Positions 34,607 to 47,229 are shown, counted from the stretch's first letter. The stretch is 64,000 nucleotides of DNA from Plazaster borealis (GCA_021014325.1 CM037467.1:13355273-13419272); one strand, 5' to 3'. The notes: generated by a model not told the origin, from the sequence alone. Numbers and translations: made by a program.

Positions 34607-34676
34607 GATGGGATAGCTACACTAGTCGCTATGGTAACACATTAACCAACAAAATGATAAAGACATCACTCTCAAT
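34607..34676 (-). other. 5' UTR part of Ly6-like exon, with a short upstream ORF
   Basis: A pyrimidine-rich tract ending in CTGGTACAG precedes position 34676 on the minus strand, a good splice acceptor. Between it and the main ATG lies an upstream ATG opening a 14-codon ORF (MSLSFCWLMCYHSD) that stops before the main start. It could lower translation of the main ORF; this is inference. Confidence 0.55.
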
Positions 34677-34934
34677 CTGTACCAGGGAGAAGAAAAAAAA
34701 AACAATAGTCAATAAAGAAAATCAAAAAGACTTAACCGTCTTCACTTAGTATTCTAGGAAAATGACATTTCATTTATTATTTTGTCTGGCTGAAACTGCG
34801 ACAATAATATCTCACACGGGGGTTCTATAATAATACTCAAATACTCAGCACCAAGGTGTAAAATATCTGTCATCGCTACTGCGGCTCTATATTAACACAG
34901 TTTCCCTGCTGCCCCCCCCCCCAGTGACTTAAAG

Positions 34935-35131
34935 CAGAGCTGCCAACATTTGCATCTTGCAATCAGGGCGATTGTGTACAACAATCAGGAAGATATTTAT
35001 AATTAAATTAAACATAATAGGAAAACAGTTTCCACAATCAGGGAGATTTTCAGATTTGTTTATCAGAACGTGGAAAGATTGGTTTATGTTCAGGGAACTT
35101 TCTGCAGAATCAGGGAGAGTTGGCAGCTCTG
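34935..35131. mobile_element. MITE with CAGAGCTGCCAAC ends and 6-bp duplication TTAAAG
   Basis: Inverted ends CAGAGCTGCCAAC / GTTGGCAGCTCTG, flanked by TTAAAG on both sides. Interior close to 28342-28516. Confidence 0.65.
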
Positions 35132-35236
35132 TTAAAGCCCCGGTCATTACAAAATGTACAGAACTTCTTCCTACCGAATGCCAACATAAGAAGAAAACAA
35201 CCGTAACAAAGTCAAAATTCTCACTAATCTGCTGAT

Positions 35237-35370
35237 TCCAAATTCAAAAACTGTTTAAACAGAAAATACTGCTCAGCAAAATAGGCAGGATACCAGTCAC
35301 AGATATAAAATGGTATTTCGGCCGGTATCTTTATTCTGGTAAGCAGAATTTGTTTGTGCTTAGCTACTTG
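35237..35370. repeat. Degenerate GGGCCC-hairpin element
   Basis: Central ACCAGTCACAG and TTGTGCTTAGCTACTT blocks are present but both terminal arms are eroded. Confidence 0.5.
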
Positions 35371-36380
35371 AAATCAAACCCAAGTGAAATCTTGTTGGTT
35401 GTTAAACAACACCACCACTATTTCAGACAGTAGCTTTGATGACAGGCAAACTGTTCTTGTAAGATATTTTACTTGAACAGTTTCTCTTTGAGACTTTCTT
35501 GTGAACTGTAAAGTGACCGTTCCTTTAAAAATTTCCTGTTTATAGGTCAGGCTCCATATTTCTCCCGATGATGAGAGATAAGTGAAATAATTGCTGTATG
35601 CGGGGGAGCGTGAGTGATGAAAGATTTGATTTCATATTCTTAGGAATATTCTACTGAGGGGCTCCACTCATTTACAAATTTATATTGTGAATTAAACACG
35701 TTGGGGAAGTATGTCTGAGAAAGGAAATGAACCCTTTCATGCACCAATAATTTTAGTGATCATAAGGACACATTAATTGTTTACTCATTTTTTGTTTGCA
35801 TATTGTTTGAAATTTGGGCATATCGGCACGCAAATCGTGCGTATCGGCCCGATACACTAGCTTGTGCTTGGGAGAACCCTGAAATGTACAACAACTACTA
35901 CAATATGGAAATACTATTACCAGAACACACACACAGCCGTCATATCAGTCATGTTGATATTAGTGGAATGATAAAGACTGACATCGCTACTGATTGAGTG
36001 GTATTACATGCCTACTAACATGATCGGTTATCAGCAGATTCCGATAACAAGTAACAAGAAATCAAAGATATATCATGTAGGAATGCCCCTTCAACTGTCT
36101 ACAAAGCTACAGACCCTAAAATGATGTGCAGAGAGGCTTCATGACGGATGTAATGTGTGGAAACCAGCTGCTAAATGACAAATATGGTATTTCAAGAATG
36201 GGAAGAATGTCTATAAACAGTAAAAAAGTTACACCAAATTCTTGGACTTGACTGTTTGATTTTCTTGATTGCATCTATTGACAGAGAGATGGCTCGGCTC
36301 AATCAATTACTTCATGTTTCATTTCAATGACATGGGGTTGTATTGACCCAATCCACCCGACGTCATTACCTTTTATAAAT

Positions 36381-36567
36381 CTAGGTGGTGCCATTTGGGG
36401 AGTATCTAGGTGGCGCCATTTGGGGAGTATCTAGGTGGCGCCATTTGGGGAGTACCTAGGTGGCGCCTTTTGGGGAGTATCTAGATGGCGCCATTTGGGG
36501 AGTATCTAGATGGCGCCATTTGGGGAGTATCTAGGTGGTGCCATTTGGGATGTATCTAGGTGGTGCC
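36381..36567 (+). repeat. 25-bp minisatellite, seven and a half copies
   Basis: Unit CTAGGTGGCGCCATTTGGGG plus AGTAT. Seven full units run 36381-36555 and a partial unit follows. Variation is confined to a few positions (GGTG/GGCG/GATG). Confidence 0.9.
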
Positions 36568-36588
36568 TAAAATCTCGCTTAAAATAGC

Positions 36589-36705
36589 CCGGATGTACAC
36601 ACAAAACAAGTGCACGTGGAGATACAACATTTTTGCACAGAGCATTTCCATGTGAGATACAACGTTTTTGCAAAATCGAGACACAACGTTTTTGCACTGA
36701 CATAA
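36589..36705 (-). repeat. Dispersed repeat with GAGATACAACGTTTTTGCA units
   Basis: Three spaced copies of a GAGATACAACRTTTTTGCA-like unit follow a GATGTACACACAAAACAAG segment. Related sequence is at 47500-47700 and 53700-53935. Confidence 0.6.
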
Positions 36706-37337
36706 CAAAATGGTCTCACAACTGAGCTGTACGGATAAACACTCTCATCGTTCTCTGGGTTCTATATCTGTCGTATCATCACAGTCTCTGAAAACATTCA
36801 AATTGACAGTACTAGCCATATCTGAAAACAGCAATAAAAGCGCCATTGATAGCGCCATGCATAGGAAACACAGCAATAAAAGCGCCATTCAGATGAAGGT
36901 ACCACCTCCTATCACAATTCAATTCTTTATTTCATCGACCATCCTCCTTTCAAAGCAGCTGCCATGAATGATCAAGACAGCTCTTCATCTGGATGAGTAA
37001 CACTGGGACAGACACCCAGAGACACTACACTGTTACTGAGTCATCCATGTCACAATCCAATCCGATAACTCCGGCATCTGCTTTCAAGATGATGACAGAG
37101 GGACGGCAGAAATAGAAGGATGCAAAAGAAGACACATGAGAAAGTTGATGAAATTTAAGATGATGTGCACTTTTCAGAGGATAAGGGAGGGGCTTCACTT
37201 AATCGCTGCAACTAACATTTGGCGAATGCATTTATGAACCTAATCTATTACAATAACAGATTTTGTTTTTCAATATTGGCAGGGAATTACTTTTCATGGT
37301 GCATTTTTTTGGAAGGGAATTATTTTGTGTACAGACA

Positions 37338-37410
37338 TACAAGCGTCACAGTGGTCTAGTGGTTATAGACTGCAGTTCTTGCAATCACAAGGTTGTGGGT
37401 TCGAATCCTA
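37338..37410 (+). repeat. tRNA-like SINE head
   Basis: CAGTGGTCTAGTGGTTATAG (A-box-like) and GTTGTGGGTTCGAATCCTAA (B box) with partly complementary ends. The cloverleaf is imperfect, so it is treated as tRNA-derived. Confidence 0.45.
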
Positions 37411-37629
37411 ACAAGATGACCGCTGCTTTCACAATGATTAGAATAAGTATTGTCGTCTAGTTACTGAATCACAATTTCCTGATTTGTGCAATTCATAATC
37501 ATTGACGTTAAACCAATGTTTGTATGAGAGAGATTGGCTGTTGCCAGCTTGGTGTTTATATCCCCTTGTGGGAGTTTGCCAAGTTCCCTTGACAGGAGAT
37601 CATCTAAACCAACAAACAAACAAACAAAC

Positions 37630-37885
37630 GTGGCGTGTCATGGCCGAGCGGTTTAGAGCACCGAACTCAAGCTCTGGTGTTTCTGATCAGCAGAGTGTGG
37701 GTTCGAGTCCCGGTCATGACACTTGTGTCCTTAAGCAAGACACTTAACCATTATTGCTTCGTCCTTCGGATGGGACGTAAAGCTGTAGGTCCAGTGTGTT
37801 GTTATAAAAACTATAAATGCAAGTAAAAGACCCCAGTACACACTTATCGCTAAGAGAAGGGGTTCGCCCCGAAGTGTGTGGCAGA
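37630..37885 (+). repeat. tRNA-headed SINE with intact A and B boxes
   Basis: GTGTCATGGCCGAGCGGTTT (A box) and GGGTTCGAGTCCCGG (B box), then the body with GATGGGACGTAAAGCTGTAG and AGAAGGGGTTCGCCCC. The least decayed promoter of this family here. Confidence 0.7.
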
Positions 37886-38727
37886 GCGTTTATCTTCAAT
37901 CACGACTTGAAGGCTGCACTCAAAAGGAAGAAGAAGAAATAAACATGTAACCCTTTATTGAGTATAAAACAAGGTCTGACCAAAGTGTACAAAGTATGGG
38001 CTTTTACAGACTTGTTAAAGCTTTTTAATATTAAACAAAACAAAAAAAGACTTTAATCCATGTGTCCCTTTTGGCTACAATAAACCTTGACTCATTGACA
38101 AATTCTTGTCTAAGATGTGTAACATTTGCTCAAGGTTTTTGGAGGTCTTTAGAGTGAGTATTATGCTCCTATGACATCTCCCGAGGCAGGTTCATGATAC
38201 TGTTCTCCTTATCATGCTTTGCCCTAAGGTGCCCAAACTGAGTGATAATGTCTTGATTGTCTCCACAACTATGTAGAGGCTTGGCTGTTTGGAAAGCTCT
38301 TTGCCTATACCGAGTCCTTCAGAAAATCTAATCAGTACAAATTTGAGTCTTAATAAGGGAACAAAAGAGTGGCAAGGAGGTCTTAAATGGCTGTTTAAAA
38401 TTGGCGGAAAGGTTTAAAACTGAGTCACTATACCATTCGAAAATACCCTTTTGGGGGAAAGTGTACAACTAAAGAAAAACTATCATTGAATATGTCTTTT
38501 TGAAAAATATCTTTCAATTTCCCGTCTTCAGGCCACTTCACCAAAAGAAAATAAATCAAATATAAATCAATACCCGACTTTAATCATCACAACAAAATAC
38601 AACTTTTTTTTTTTCTTCTGTTCAAAAAACTTGTGGTTTCATATTTTCAGTTTCATATTTTAAAGACAAAATTGGATGTGAGCCCAATAGCACATTGTAA
38701 GGCCGTGTCAAATTAAAGGCTTCACCA

Positions 38728-38909
38728 GGTCCCAATTTCATAGAGCTGCTTAAGCAGATAATGATGCTTAACAATATTCTGCTAAGCAAAAACAAGCAGG
38801 ATACCAGTCACATATTGTACATGTGACATGGTATTTTAGCTGGTAACCTTATTCTTGAAAGCCGATAACTATGTTGTGCTTAGCTACTTTTTCTATGAAA
38901 TTGGGCCCA
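38728..38909. mobile_element. GGGCCC-hairpin MITE copy
   Basis: CCCAATTTCATAGAGCTGCT to CTATGAAATTGGGCCC; central blocks conserved, right arm shortened. Confidence 0.7.
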
Positions 38910-39947
38910 GTGGCTATAGCCATATTGCTGAAAAAATCCCAACATTGCCGCTGCAGCTGATAGCCATAGTCAAAGTCACTTGGTTTGGAAGCAGCCCAAG
39001 TGTCCAATAAGTTTAGTCATATAAGCAAAGTAGCACAAAGTCTCTGAATACTGAACAGCCATATCCCTAGTTGACCCCCTTGATGTTGTTTTGCATTCAC
39101 AGGGAATAAAGAGTCCATCAATAACGCCACAAATGCGGTGAGTGGGTATTCACTTTTATATTCCCTGCCAACTTCTGGCATGCCATGGCCCAGTTCTCCA
39201 CCAGATGTAAGATTTTCAGATTTCAGGGAGCTTGGCTTGAAAAAACAACTTACAATGGAAACATGTGTGACCAAATCTCTGAATAGTCAAGCCTGGAATT
39301 CTGTCAAGTTGATCTTAGCTGTGTTTATATCAAGCAGGCTAGAAGGAATGAGCCATAAACCAGGCTATGATGGCATCATCTGTTACATCTTTCTGACAGA
39401 TACGTTTGGTCATTTGCCTAGATTTGAGTGCCACTTTGAAGCCCCGAAAACAGATGGTTAACACCGCAATTTTGAAACAAAACACCACGAAAAGGCTAAC
39501 ATAATATCACCTTGTCTGTTCTAAATCCTCTGGGAAGAAAAATAACACTTTCTTGACTGAAACAAGAGAATCAAATCCAGGATGTCTATCTCTAAAACCG
39601 CCCAGCATTTTTTACATGAGAGATTGGCTTAAAGACTAGCTACAATAAATGGTTAACGTCAAACTTCCCAGTAAGAATGTGCTCAGGTAATGTATTACAT
39701 ACAGGCTGTCAACAACTTTTCTTTACCGGAGAAAAAAACCTTTGTGAGAACTTTTTTTTCAATTTCAAGAATGTGAAGAAAAAAATTTCTATAGCTGCAA
39801 AATTGCACATATCTAATCATATTGTGAAATTTTCTTGGAATAAGAACACTGAGAAATGCAAGTACATGAAGAAAGCATTTTTTCCTTAAAAAAAGAAAAA
39901 CAAGTAAGAAGTATTACAGGGGTGAGAGTCATTGCTGACAAAAAAGT

Positions 39948-40209
39948 CCCATATTTTAGGAGGAATGTTGAAATGATGGCATTTCCACCTCTTGGTAACC
40001 CCTGGGGTATAGATTGCACAGAGCTTTTAGGGACAGTGTCCGCAGAACTAGAGAAGTAGATCAAAGAGCAAGTCTGAAACTAGGACCCATATTTTAGGAG
40101 GTACGTTGAAATGATGGCATTTCCACCTTTTGATAACCCCTGGGGTATAGATTTCACAGAACTTTTAGGGACAGTGTCCGCAGAACTAGAGAAGTAGATC
40201 AAAGAGCAG
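39948..40209 (+). repeat. Tandem duplication, 138-bp period
   Basis: CCCATATTTTAGGAGG...GTTGAAATGATGGCATTT recurs with a 138-bp offset and few differences. A diverged piece (GGGAACAGTATCCACAG) is at 42165. Confidence 0.85.
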
Positions 40210-40808
40210 GATTTCTTTAAACGCGGAAAAAGTTACGGCACATTTTCTTCACCAGGCTGACTTTAAAAAGTCTGAATTCAGATACATATCTGAAATATCT
40301 CCTCCCTGGTATTCATCATGGAGGCTGGTTACCAGTTGCAGACTTGCTAATTGGACACCTGTTCAGTAGTTACTAATTAACAGGTGTAATTCAGATCCTA
40401 ATCAAGGTCAAAGGACCAGGTGCTCTGGAGAGTATCACGTGCCTTTTAGAAAAATGCCAAGAGTGTCTTAAATTTCAGTTGTATAAGTTCACATTCTGAA
40501 CGGGTTATACCTTGACCTCCAAAGCTGGGGAAATGGTTTAGGAGTGGAAGTAGTGGATTATAGGTACCAGGGGAGAATAAGTCTGACACTAGCTAAATTC
40601 TTTTAGTGGGGATTAGTTTCTGTTATGTGTATCCGGACGCTGGAGGGAGAGTAATCGATCAAACTGCTACAATTGGGGGAGGTTTGGGGTTAGTTTTGGA
40701 CTTAATCTTCATTCAAGACTTCAAATTATTCAAAAAAAAATGATTCAAATGGTGAATAAAGCTTCCACCATGTGTTTTACCATGAGTGTATATGCTCCTC
40801 TGGGTTAA

Positions 40809-41163
40809 AGGCATCGTACACGTTTGGTAATTGTCAAAGACCAGTGTTCTCACTTGGTGTATCCCAACATATGCATAATATAACAAGCCTGTGAAAATTT
40901 GGGCTCAATTGGTTATCAAAGTTGCAAGAAAATGGTGAAAGAAAAACACCCTTGTTGTACAAATTTGTGTGCTTTCAGATAGGAATAAATAAAAACTTCT
41001 TGCAAGAAGTTTTTATTATTTTAGTGAGAAATTGCCTCTTTCTCAAAAACTACATTACTTCAGAGGGAGTCGTTTCTCACAATACAGCTCTCCGTTGCTC
41101 GTTACCAAGTAAGTTTTTATGCTAATAGATATTTTGAGTAATTACCAAATGTGTACAGTGCCT
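40809..41163. mobile_element. piggyBac-like MITE flanked by TTAA
   Basis: TTAA at 40805-40808 and 41164-41167; ends AGGCATCGTACACGTTTGGT and ACCAAATGTGTACAGTGCCT are inverted. Partial relatives at about 25296-25345 and 42690-42755. Confidence 0.65.
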
Positions 41164-41999
41164 TTAATGAGAAATATTTCTATTACACAAAATTGAAAAC
41201 ATTGAATGAAGGAAAACATTTGAAAGGAATTTTTTATATCCAGATAGCTCTTACGAATGTTTAATGCCATTTCCACTGCCACTAAAAAAAAATCACATTT
41301 ACACATGAGAGCAACAAAAATGTACTCATTTGTTGAATTTCATTTCATTTTCCCTTTTTTCAGCAGAAATACATGAATGGCATAACAATCCATTTGTTCA
41401 TCATCCCTTAAAATAATTTGCTAACGGGCAACAAAATATGCCAGCGATCACTCAACTAGAAGTACTTTGCCAGATGTGGAAGGAGATACATAAATTTTCC
41501 ATTCAAATTTCTTTACTCTGAGGCTAAATTCAAGGTAAAAATGGAAGCTACTCGGGCAGCTGCCTGACTAAAATGTAGGTCAAATCCTGCAAGTTTTGCC
41601 CTTTTTTTTCTTTTCTTTTTTACAAGAAAACTACGCATCACAAATTTGGCAAACATTCTCCTTGAGATAATTTACAGTGTATATTATTATCGCAAGTAGG
41701 AGTTGAATTAGGGCACTTGCGCTCCCCAGAGGTCCCCCTGCATAATAACAATAAACAGTCACTGTGTTACAGCTTGTCATAAATGTCTGAGGTTGTACAG
41801 GGTTTGCCAGGTGTGTTTATAGTTGCAATGTCAACAAAGAAACAATAGAAAATCTCTCTTGGGAACAATTCCTCATGTACCATCTATTAGATGTTTTACT
41901 GGATGTCTACCAGTTGGGTAACCAGACATTTTCATTTGGGGAGAAGGGCAAGTGGGGCAAAGACAATTTGGAGAGGAGGGGCTATCTAATGTATCAAAC

Positions 42000-42110
42000 C
42001 ATTCAATTGTGCATTTTGTTGATCTCATTTAGGGAGGGGTGAAAAGGGGGAGGGGTTGGGGCAAGAGGGGATGGGGTTAGGGGGCAAGGGTTCTGAGCAA
42101 GGGGGCTCCC
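42000..42110 (+). other. G-rich tract
   Basis: Clustered GGGG runs (GGGGGAGGGGTTGGGG, GGGGATGGGGTTAGGGGG) could form G-quadruplexes on the plus strand. No gene is attached to it. Confidence 0.5.
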
Positions 42111-43242
42111 CCATTACACCACTGACGTCTACAATAATAATTTAATACAAATTTGAAGAAGCTTTTGGGAACAGTATCCACAGCACTAGAGAAAAGTAGT
42201 TTAAAGAAAAAACATGATTTCTGCCTGAAGAGAAAAACAATTTTTTTTCTCAACACGCAGACATAAAAAAAAGTCTGAATTCAGAAAAAAATTAATAACA
42301 TTTCTTATCCTTGCATAGGTAGAATAATAAGAATACACATATTAAGTTAAGATTGAGATTGACAAATTATTTCCTTGGGGAAGATGCCAATCTAAATGTC
42401 ACAAATAAACTCAATCAGCATTGACTAATATTGACCAAACCACTCAACAAACAAAAGTATCAACTACTCTCAATCCAATCTTATCACATTTTGATAGCCA
42501 CAAATCGGTCAAGTCCGGTTGATTATTCAGGTTAAAATTAACCAGTGACAATGTATAACACGTAAACTGGAGGGGACAAATAATATTCAATGATTTTCGT
42601 TCAAGGTTTAACAAGTTCAAGGAGGAGAGTAATGAAAAACATTTGTTTTTATCAGTCTGGTTTAAGAAACTAATGAATACAATTTGACAAAATAAAATAA
42701 GTTTTTATTGCCATTAATTTTCAGAGTCATTACCGAACGTATACAGACCCTTTAATACTGCAAACAAAACTTGTTTGTCTTCCTTTCAGAACACTGCAGT
42801 GCTTCAAAACTTAGCCAAATTTGAAAGCAACATCACACAAAATCACTACCCAAGGCCTCTTCAGCTGTTGCAGCGTATCACGCCATAAAAGAAATTATTC
42901 AAACTATTGTAAGAAAAGAAAACAGGGTTAAAGTGACATTTTTGGACTAATCTATGAGGCCCGTGACAATACAGAAAGATGTGTGGGTTTGGCTTGAGAT
43001 GTCATAAATTGAAATTTTACACTTGTGCCTGTTGAAAGAGATTTAAGTCATAACAGCTGCTTCTATATTTGAGAATCTCATGTTTCTGGTTGTGGTGTGA
43101 ACAGAGGTTTGCAAAGATGACAATTTTAGTTGCTCGACCTTCATTGATATTTGGATGGCTGACTGGGTTTCAAGAGTTTTTAAAACATATTCAGAGGACG
43201 AAATATGTAAAAAGTTTGTTTTAAACATTGTTTTTATACTTT

Positions 43243-43450
43243 GGTCAGGGTTTGCCTTTAACTTTTTCAGTGACTAGCCAGCAGGACCAGTTAGCTTGTC
43301 ATTTCACTAGTCTGTCAGCTTTTTCCAAGTCAATATTTCAAATGAAATAGCGATGCTTTACAACACTGAACTAGCCAGCCGGACCACTTGGAGTGAATTT
43401 TGACTGGTCCTCAGGTGTTGTAGCTGGCATTTGGCCAGTGGACCACTGTT
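43243..43450 (-). repeat. Dispersed repeat with repeated TGGCCAGTGG/CTGGTCC motifs
   Basis: Shares ACTAGCCAGCAGGACCAGTT, AGCCGGACCACTT and ATTTTGACTGGTCCT with an inverted copy at 47990-48205. Confidence 0.55.
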
Positions 43451-44213
43451 AAGTGAAAACATTGTTGGTGATTTACTGAAAAGGTAATGTATACTAGTAG
43501 CAGCAAAATCCAAATCACACTTCCGAACATCGTCACACTTTTGTAGAATACCAAAAAGGGGTGTGTCAGATTGAACTCCTGACAAATAGCTGGTTCTTAA
43601 GAGAGTTCTACAAATTGAAACTTTTGTTACAAAACTTTGGGGAAAATGGAAACCAGGTTGCTTAGAGCTATCATAAATCTCCCTGCGGTGACATTTTTAA
43701 ACGTCTTGACTGATTTACGACATGTGATGATGATTTTTGTTCACTCCTCTTAGATTTGATAACCCTTTAACAGTGATGACAAATCCTACCACTTAGTCCT
43801 AAATAACGTAAAGGTCATGACCTCTAAACAAAATGGATACCCTTTTATGCTACTAGGTCAAGAACACATTGATATACGACTCTGAAGACACGTTGTAAAA
43901 AGCTTTTGTCTCATTCTGAAAGTGGAAGTAGTTCAATTTTAAGCTGGCACTTATCAACGAGCTGGTGTTTTTAAAAAAGCCGGTGGGCAACGCCACAAAT
44001 ATTGATTTTGACTGAATAAACTATGATTTATTATTCCTTGGTTCGTTATAGTGATGTTGCAACAAAAAGAAGAAATCTGAAGTATTAGGTTAAGTGTTTT
44101 GTGGTGGCAGTTACACCTACGGACTGCTACTTATATGGTTATTTATCTTTTTTATGAAGAGCAATTTGCAAAAATAAAAATTCAAATCAACATACACAAT
44201 TTATCTTTTTACA

Positions 44214-44385
44214 GGGCTGGAATTACACTGAGGCCACAGCGGCCATGGCCTCTGTGGCCCCTGGTCTTGGCCTTGGTGCCCCTTCAAACATCCCCCATAC
44301 ACTTTAAGATTTTCCAGTGGACTGGAAGTGCCCTTTTGCAAAATGAAAATGGCCTTGCCCTCTCAAAAATGAAAATTCCAGGCCT
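44214..44385 (+). repeat. TTGGCCTTGGTGCCCCTTC repeat copy
   Basis: Begins GGGCTGGAATTACACTGAGG and ends AAATTCCAGGCCTG, so the ends are inverted; best full copy of the family seen at 18880. Confidence 0.6.
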
Positions 44386-44841
44386 GTTTTTTCATATTTT
44401 GGCCCTCTCCCCAACTAAAACCTGCAATATTCCAGAAATCATAATAATATATCAATAATTTGTTAAATTTCTGTTGACATTATCTACATCATCATTGCAC
44501 AGGTAAGAAGCACACACTAAAGCTTTTGAGAGATAAATAATAATGGGGTCCAAAGTTTTCAGTAGTTGACCTTTGACATTGACCTCTGACAGGGTCAAAA
44601 CAATAAATATCCCTGCAGCTATAATAAAGAAGGAAATTAGCCTAAATTGTGGCAGGTTCCAGCATACCAAACTCTCTGGGTTAACTGGATAAAATGAGAC
44701 CCAGACCGCAGCATACCAGAAAGGTGTCGCTAGATTCATGCACACTGTGGGGCTGTGATTCACAGCAGATCTTAAAGCTAGGTTGAGAATTTCAAATTAC
44801 TCATAACATAAGCCTAAATTTGGCATGTTAAAATTTTTTAT

Positions 44842-45130
44842 CAGGGTTCTCCCCATACACAAGCTAGCGTATCGGGCAGAAACACATCATTTGCGTGCCG
44901 ATACGCAAAAAACAAAAACATTAAAAAAACTAACTTTTTTTTCACAAAAACCCCATAAAGAGAACAGAAAACCATGTGTAGAATGCTCCAGATTACAAAA
45001 CCACGTTAAACACCAAGTACAAAACATTCCGAGGACCTTGTTTCAATTCAGCTTGCTTCGGCCAAACATGCACAAATTTGGGTCCAGAATGCCCCCCAGT
45101 TTTGAAAAAACCTGGGGAGAACCCTGATTA
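44842..45130. mobile_element. MITE with TCAGGGTTCTCCCC ends
   Basis: TCAGGGTTCTCCCC and GGGGAGAACCCTGA are perfect inverted ends. Inside is GCTAGCGTATCGGGC. Relatives at about 35805-35880 (partial), 52594-52880 and 62896-63200. Confidence 0.65.
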
Positions 45131-45732
45131 TTGAATTGTTCAGTTTGAAGAAAGCTTTTTAAATATAATATTCACATTTAGGGATGCCCAGAGAACATTT
45201 ATCTTCAAATTTGATTGAAAATGGCTATAAATATTACATGTATGGACCCCGGTTTGAATTCCACCTCAGACCCGGAGCCTTGCACATGGATTGGGTTTTC
45301 AGTCCCTGAAACTGAATATTTCTTCTCGTTTCCTACTCATCCTATTTTTGGTGCTATCCCCTATTCCGGATTTTCCTCCCACATCTAAAACTGAATATTT
45401 CTTCTCGTTTGCAATTCATCCTATTATTGGCGCTAATTGTGATGTTGGATGTGTAATGAAATAAATAATTGTACGTGGCAAAACTCCATGTTTTGCTCCA
45501 TTCTACTGAACTGGGTTCTGCTGAACTGGATTTTGCCTTTTATAAGAGACCAAAGAATTTATAGTTTGGGTTTTGTGTTGGCGTGGGATGCTGGCAAATC
45601 ACTTAAGGGGGGTTTGGGTAATTAGCTCCTAAGAAATCACCACTCGTCATTCTAAAGGGAAACCTGGAAATGAGAAACCTGAGACAAATTTTATAAAGAG
45701 AACTGAAACTTATAAATGTAATTCAAACCTAC

Positions 45733-45806
45733 CTGAGTTTATTTTTTTCACAAATATCCGGATCTTGTTTCTTCACATTTGAACAGACTTCATTTACAAG
45801 CCATAC
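45733..45806 (-). CDS. Orphan internal exon of an unrecognised gene
   Basis: A 74-nt stretch is bounded by a strong acceptor (TTTTTCTTTTCTAG) and a strong donor (GTAGGT) on the minus strand, and only one of three frames is open. It reads 24 codons plus two bases, with the core VCSNVKKQDPDICEKNKL. The spacing of its two cysteines (ten residues apart) and the KK.D..ICE pattern recall the segment of MANF/CDNF neurotrophic factors around their ICELKY motif, but the match is short and I found no partner exons on either side. It could instead be an exon of an unrelated saposin-like protein, or chance. Confidence 0.35.
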
Positions 45807-47229
45807 CTAGAAAAGAAAAAAAGGGAAAGAATTTTAAATAAAAAAGCTGTTGGACTCACATCTGTTCCGGACTCTCAAAACAGGAGACTGCAGACCATTG
45901 ATCAGTGTATTTCAAATGACTTATAAAATGTGATCAATCAAAGAAGGGCAGTGTGCGTGTAGACACTGTGGCGTATAAATCCGAAACGCAATCCCAAACC
46001 ATTAAAAAGGGAAAAATACTAATACGCTCATTCTGTTGTTTGTGATCATTTTAGGGTCGAGTTAGTAACAAATAAATATTTTTAGGACTAACACTGGAAC
46101 AACCAGGGGATAGACACAATACAAATTTCAAAACTGAATAGGAATGTTTTTACAAAGAATTTTGTAGAATGGTGGAAAGATGTAATTATAATTTGTGCAC
46201 AAAAGTTCCTTTTATAATTCAAGCACATTTTAAGGTTAATTTATGGGAAAGCACTTTCAGGTGAAATGACTTCTAGGTTTTCTGTAAAGAAAAGTAAACA
46301 TGTCGAATCAACAAAGGAGTCGTTTCAAAACAAGAGTAAATAAAAGGTACAGGAAAGAACAAAAGGTGTGTTTGTTCTTTTCACTGGTTCAGACAGAATT
46401 CAAGCTACGTTCTAAAAAGTAATTTGAGTTTATTCTAATCATGTCGGGACAACAAAAAATACTATCACACTTCTTTAGTCACCAATAAATTAAAACCAGC
46501 ATTTGACTTTAGTAGTTTTGAAATTAATTTAATTTTAGTTTTATTATATGCTACTGAAATAGTTCAATAAATAAGAGCCAGCAACTATAATCCATGACCA
46601 TCAAAAACCACCCCACAGTGATTTAATGCTAGAAAACACTTAATTTTTTCACCACAAAAAATGAGTATTTGAAATATTTTGTAAAAGTTTTAACTTGTTT
46701 GTCAAAGAAGCTTTTCAAATTGTTTAAGATTTAATTACTTATTTTGTTCACAGTAATTTAATAGCTACTCATCCGTTGGAAAACCGACGGACCATAAAAA
46801 CCTTATTGCTTGGATGCATTTTTCAAGGTTTAATTTCAAATTCCCCTTTGGAAAACCGGCAATCCTTCAAAAGAAATTTCAAAAGAGTGACTTGATGAGT
46901 CACACATTGTCATCCACAGAGTGACCCGGCAACGAGAGGGTCAAACCACTGAACCAAAATCAAACCAAACAAGCAACGGTTGTTATTGCTGAGAAGTGGG
47001 ACCAAGACGGATGCTATAAATCCCTCCTAGTCTGCAATCTCATCCTATGAGTGGATTTATTGGCCTGGTTGTACGTATTAAGATCCGACAGAGACATTTA
47101 ATCACAAATCTATCTAGAATTCTAAATGAAGATTCCTGTTTCTTGACTTTAAAGAGGGATTTCTGTCTACAATTTATTGCCAATATAGTTGTTTACACCA
47201 ACCGACAGCAAAACATCCGGCAGTGACCA

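Larger units (their letters stand above)
34677..45732. other. Gene-poor, repeat-rich stretch
   Basis: Between the Ly6-like coding exons and the orphan exon I see no supportable coding exon. Contents are the MITE at 34935-35131, tandem repeats at 36381-36567 and 39948-40209, a SINE at 37630-37885, a hairpin element at 38728-38909, a piggyBac-like MITE at 40809-41163, a G-rich stretch at 42000-42110 and further repeat fragments. It may be one long 5' intron. Confidence 0.45.

Noticed and set aside
37338..37410. tRNA gene on the plus strand
   Set aside because: The acceptor stem is imperfect and shifted; sequence resembles other tRNA-derived repeats in the window.
39017..39461. Overlapping 85-aa minus and 107-aa plus ORFs as a transposase remnant
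   Set aside because: No recognisable DDE or other catalytic motif and no bounding inverted repeats were seen.
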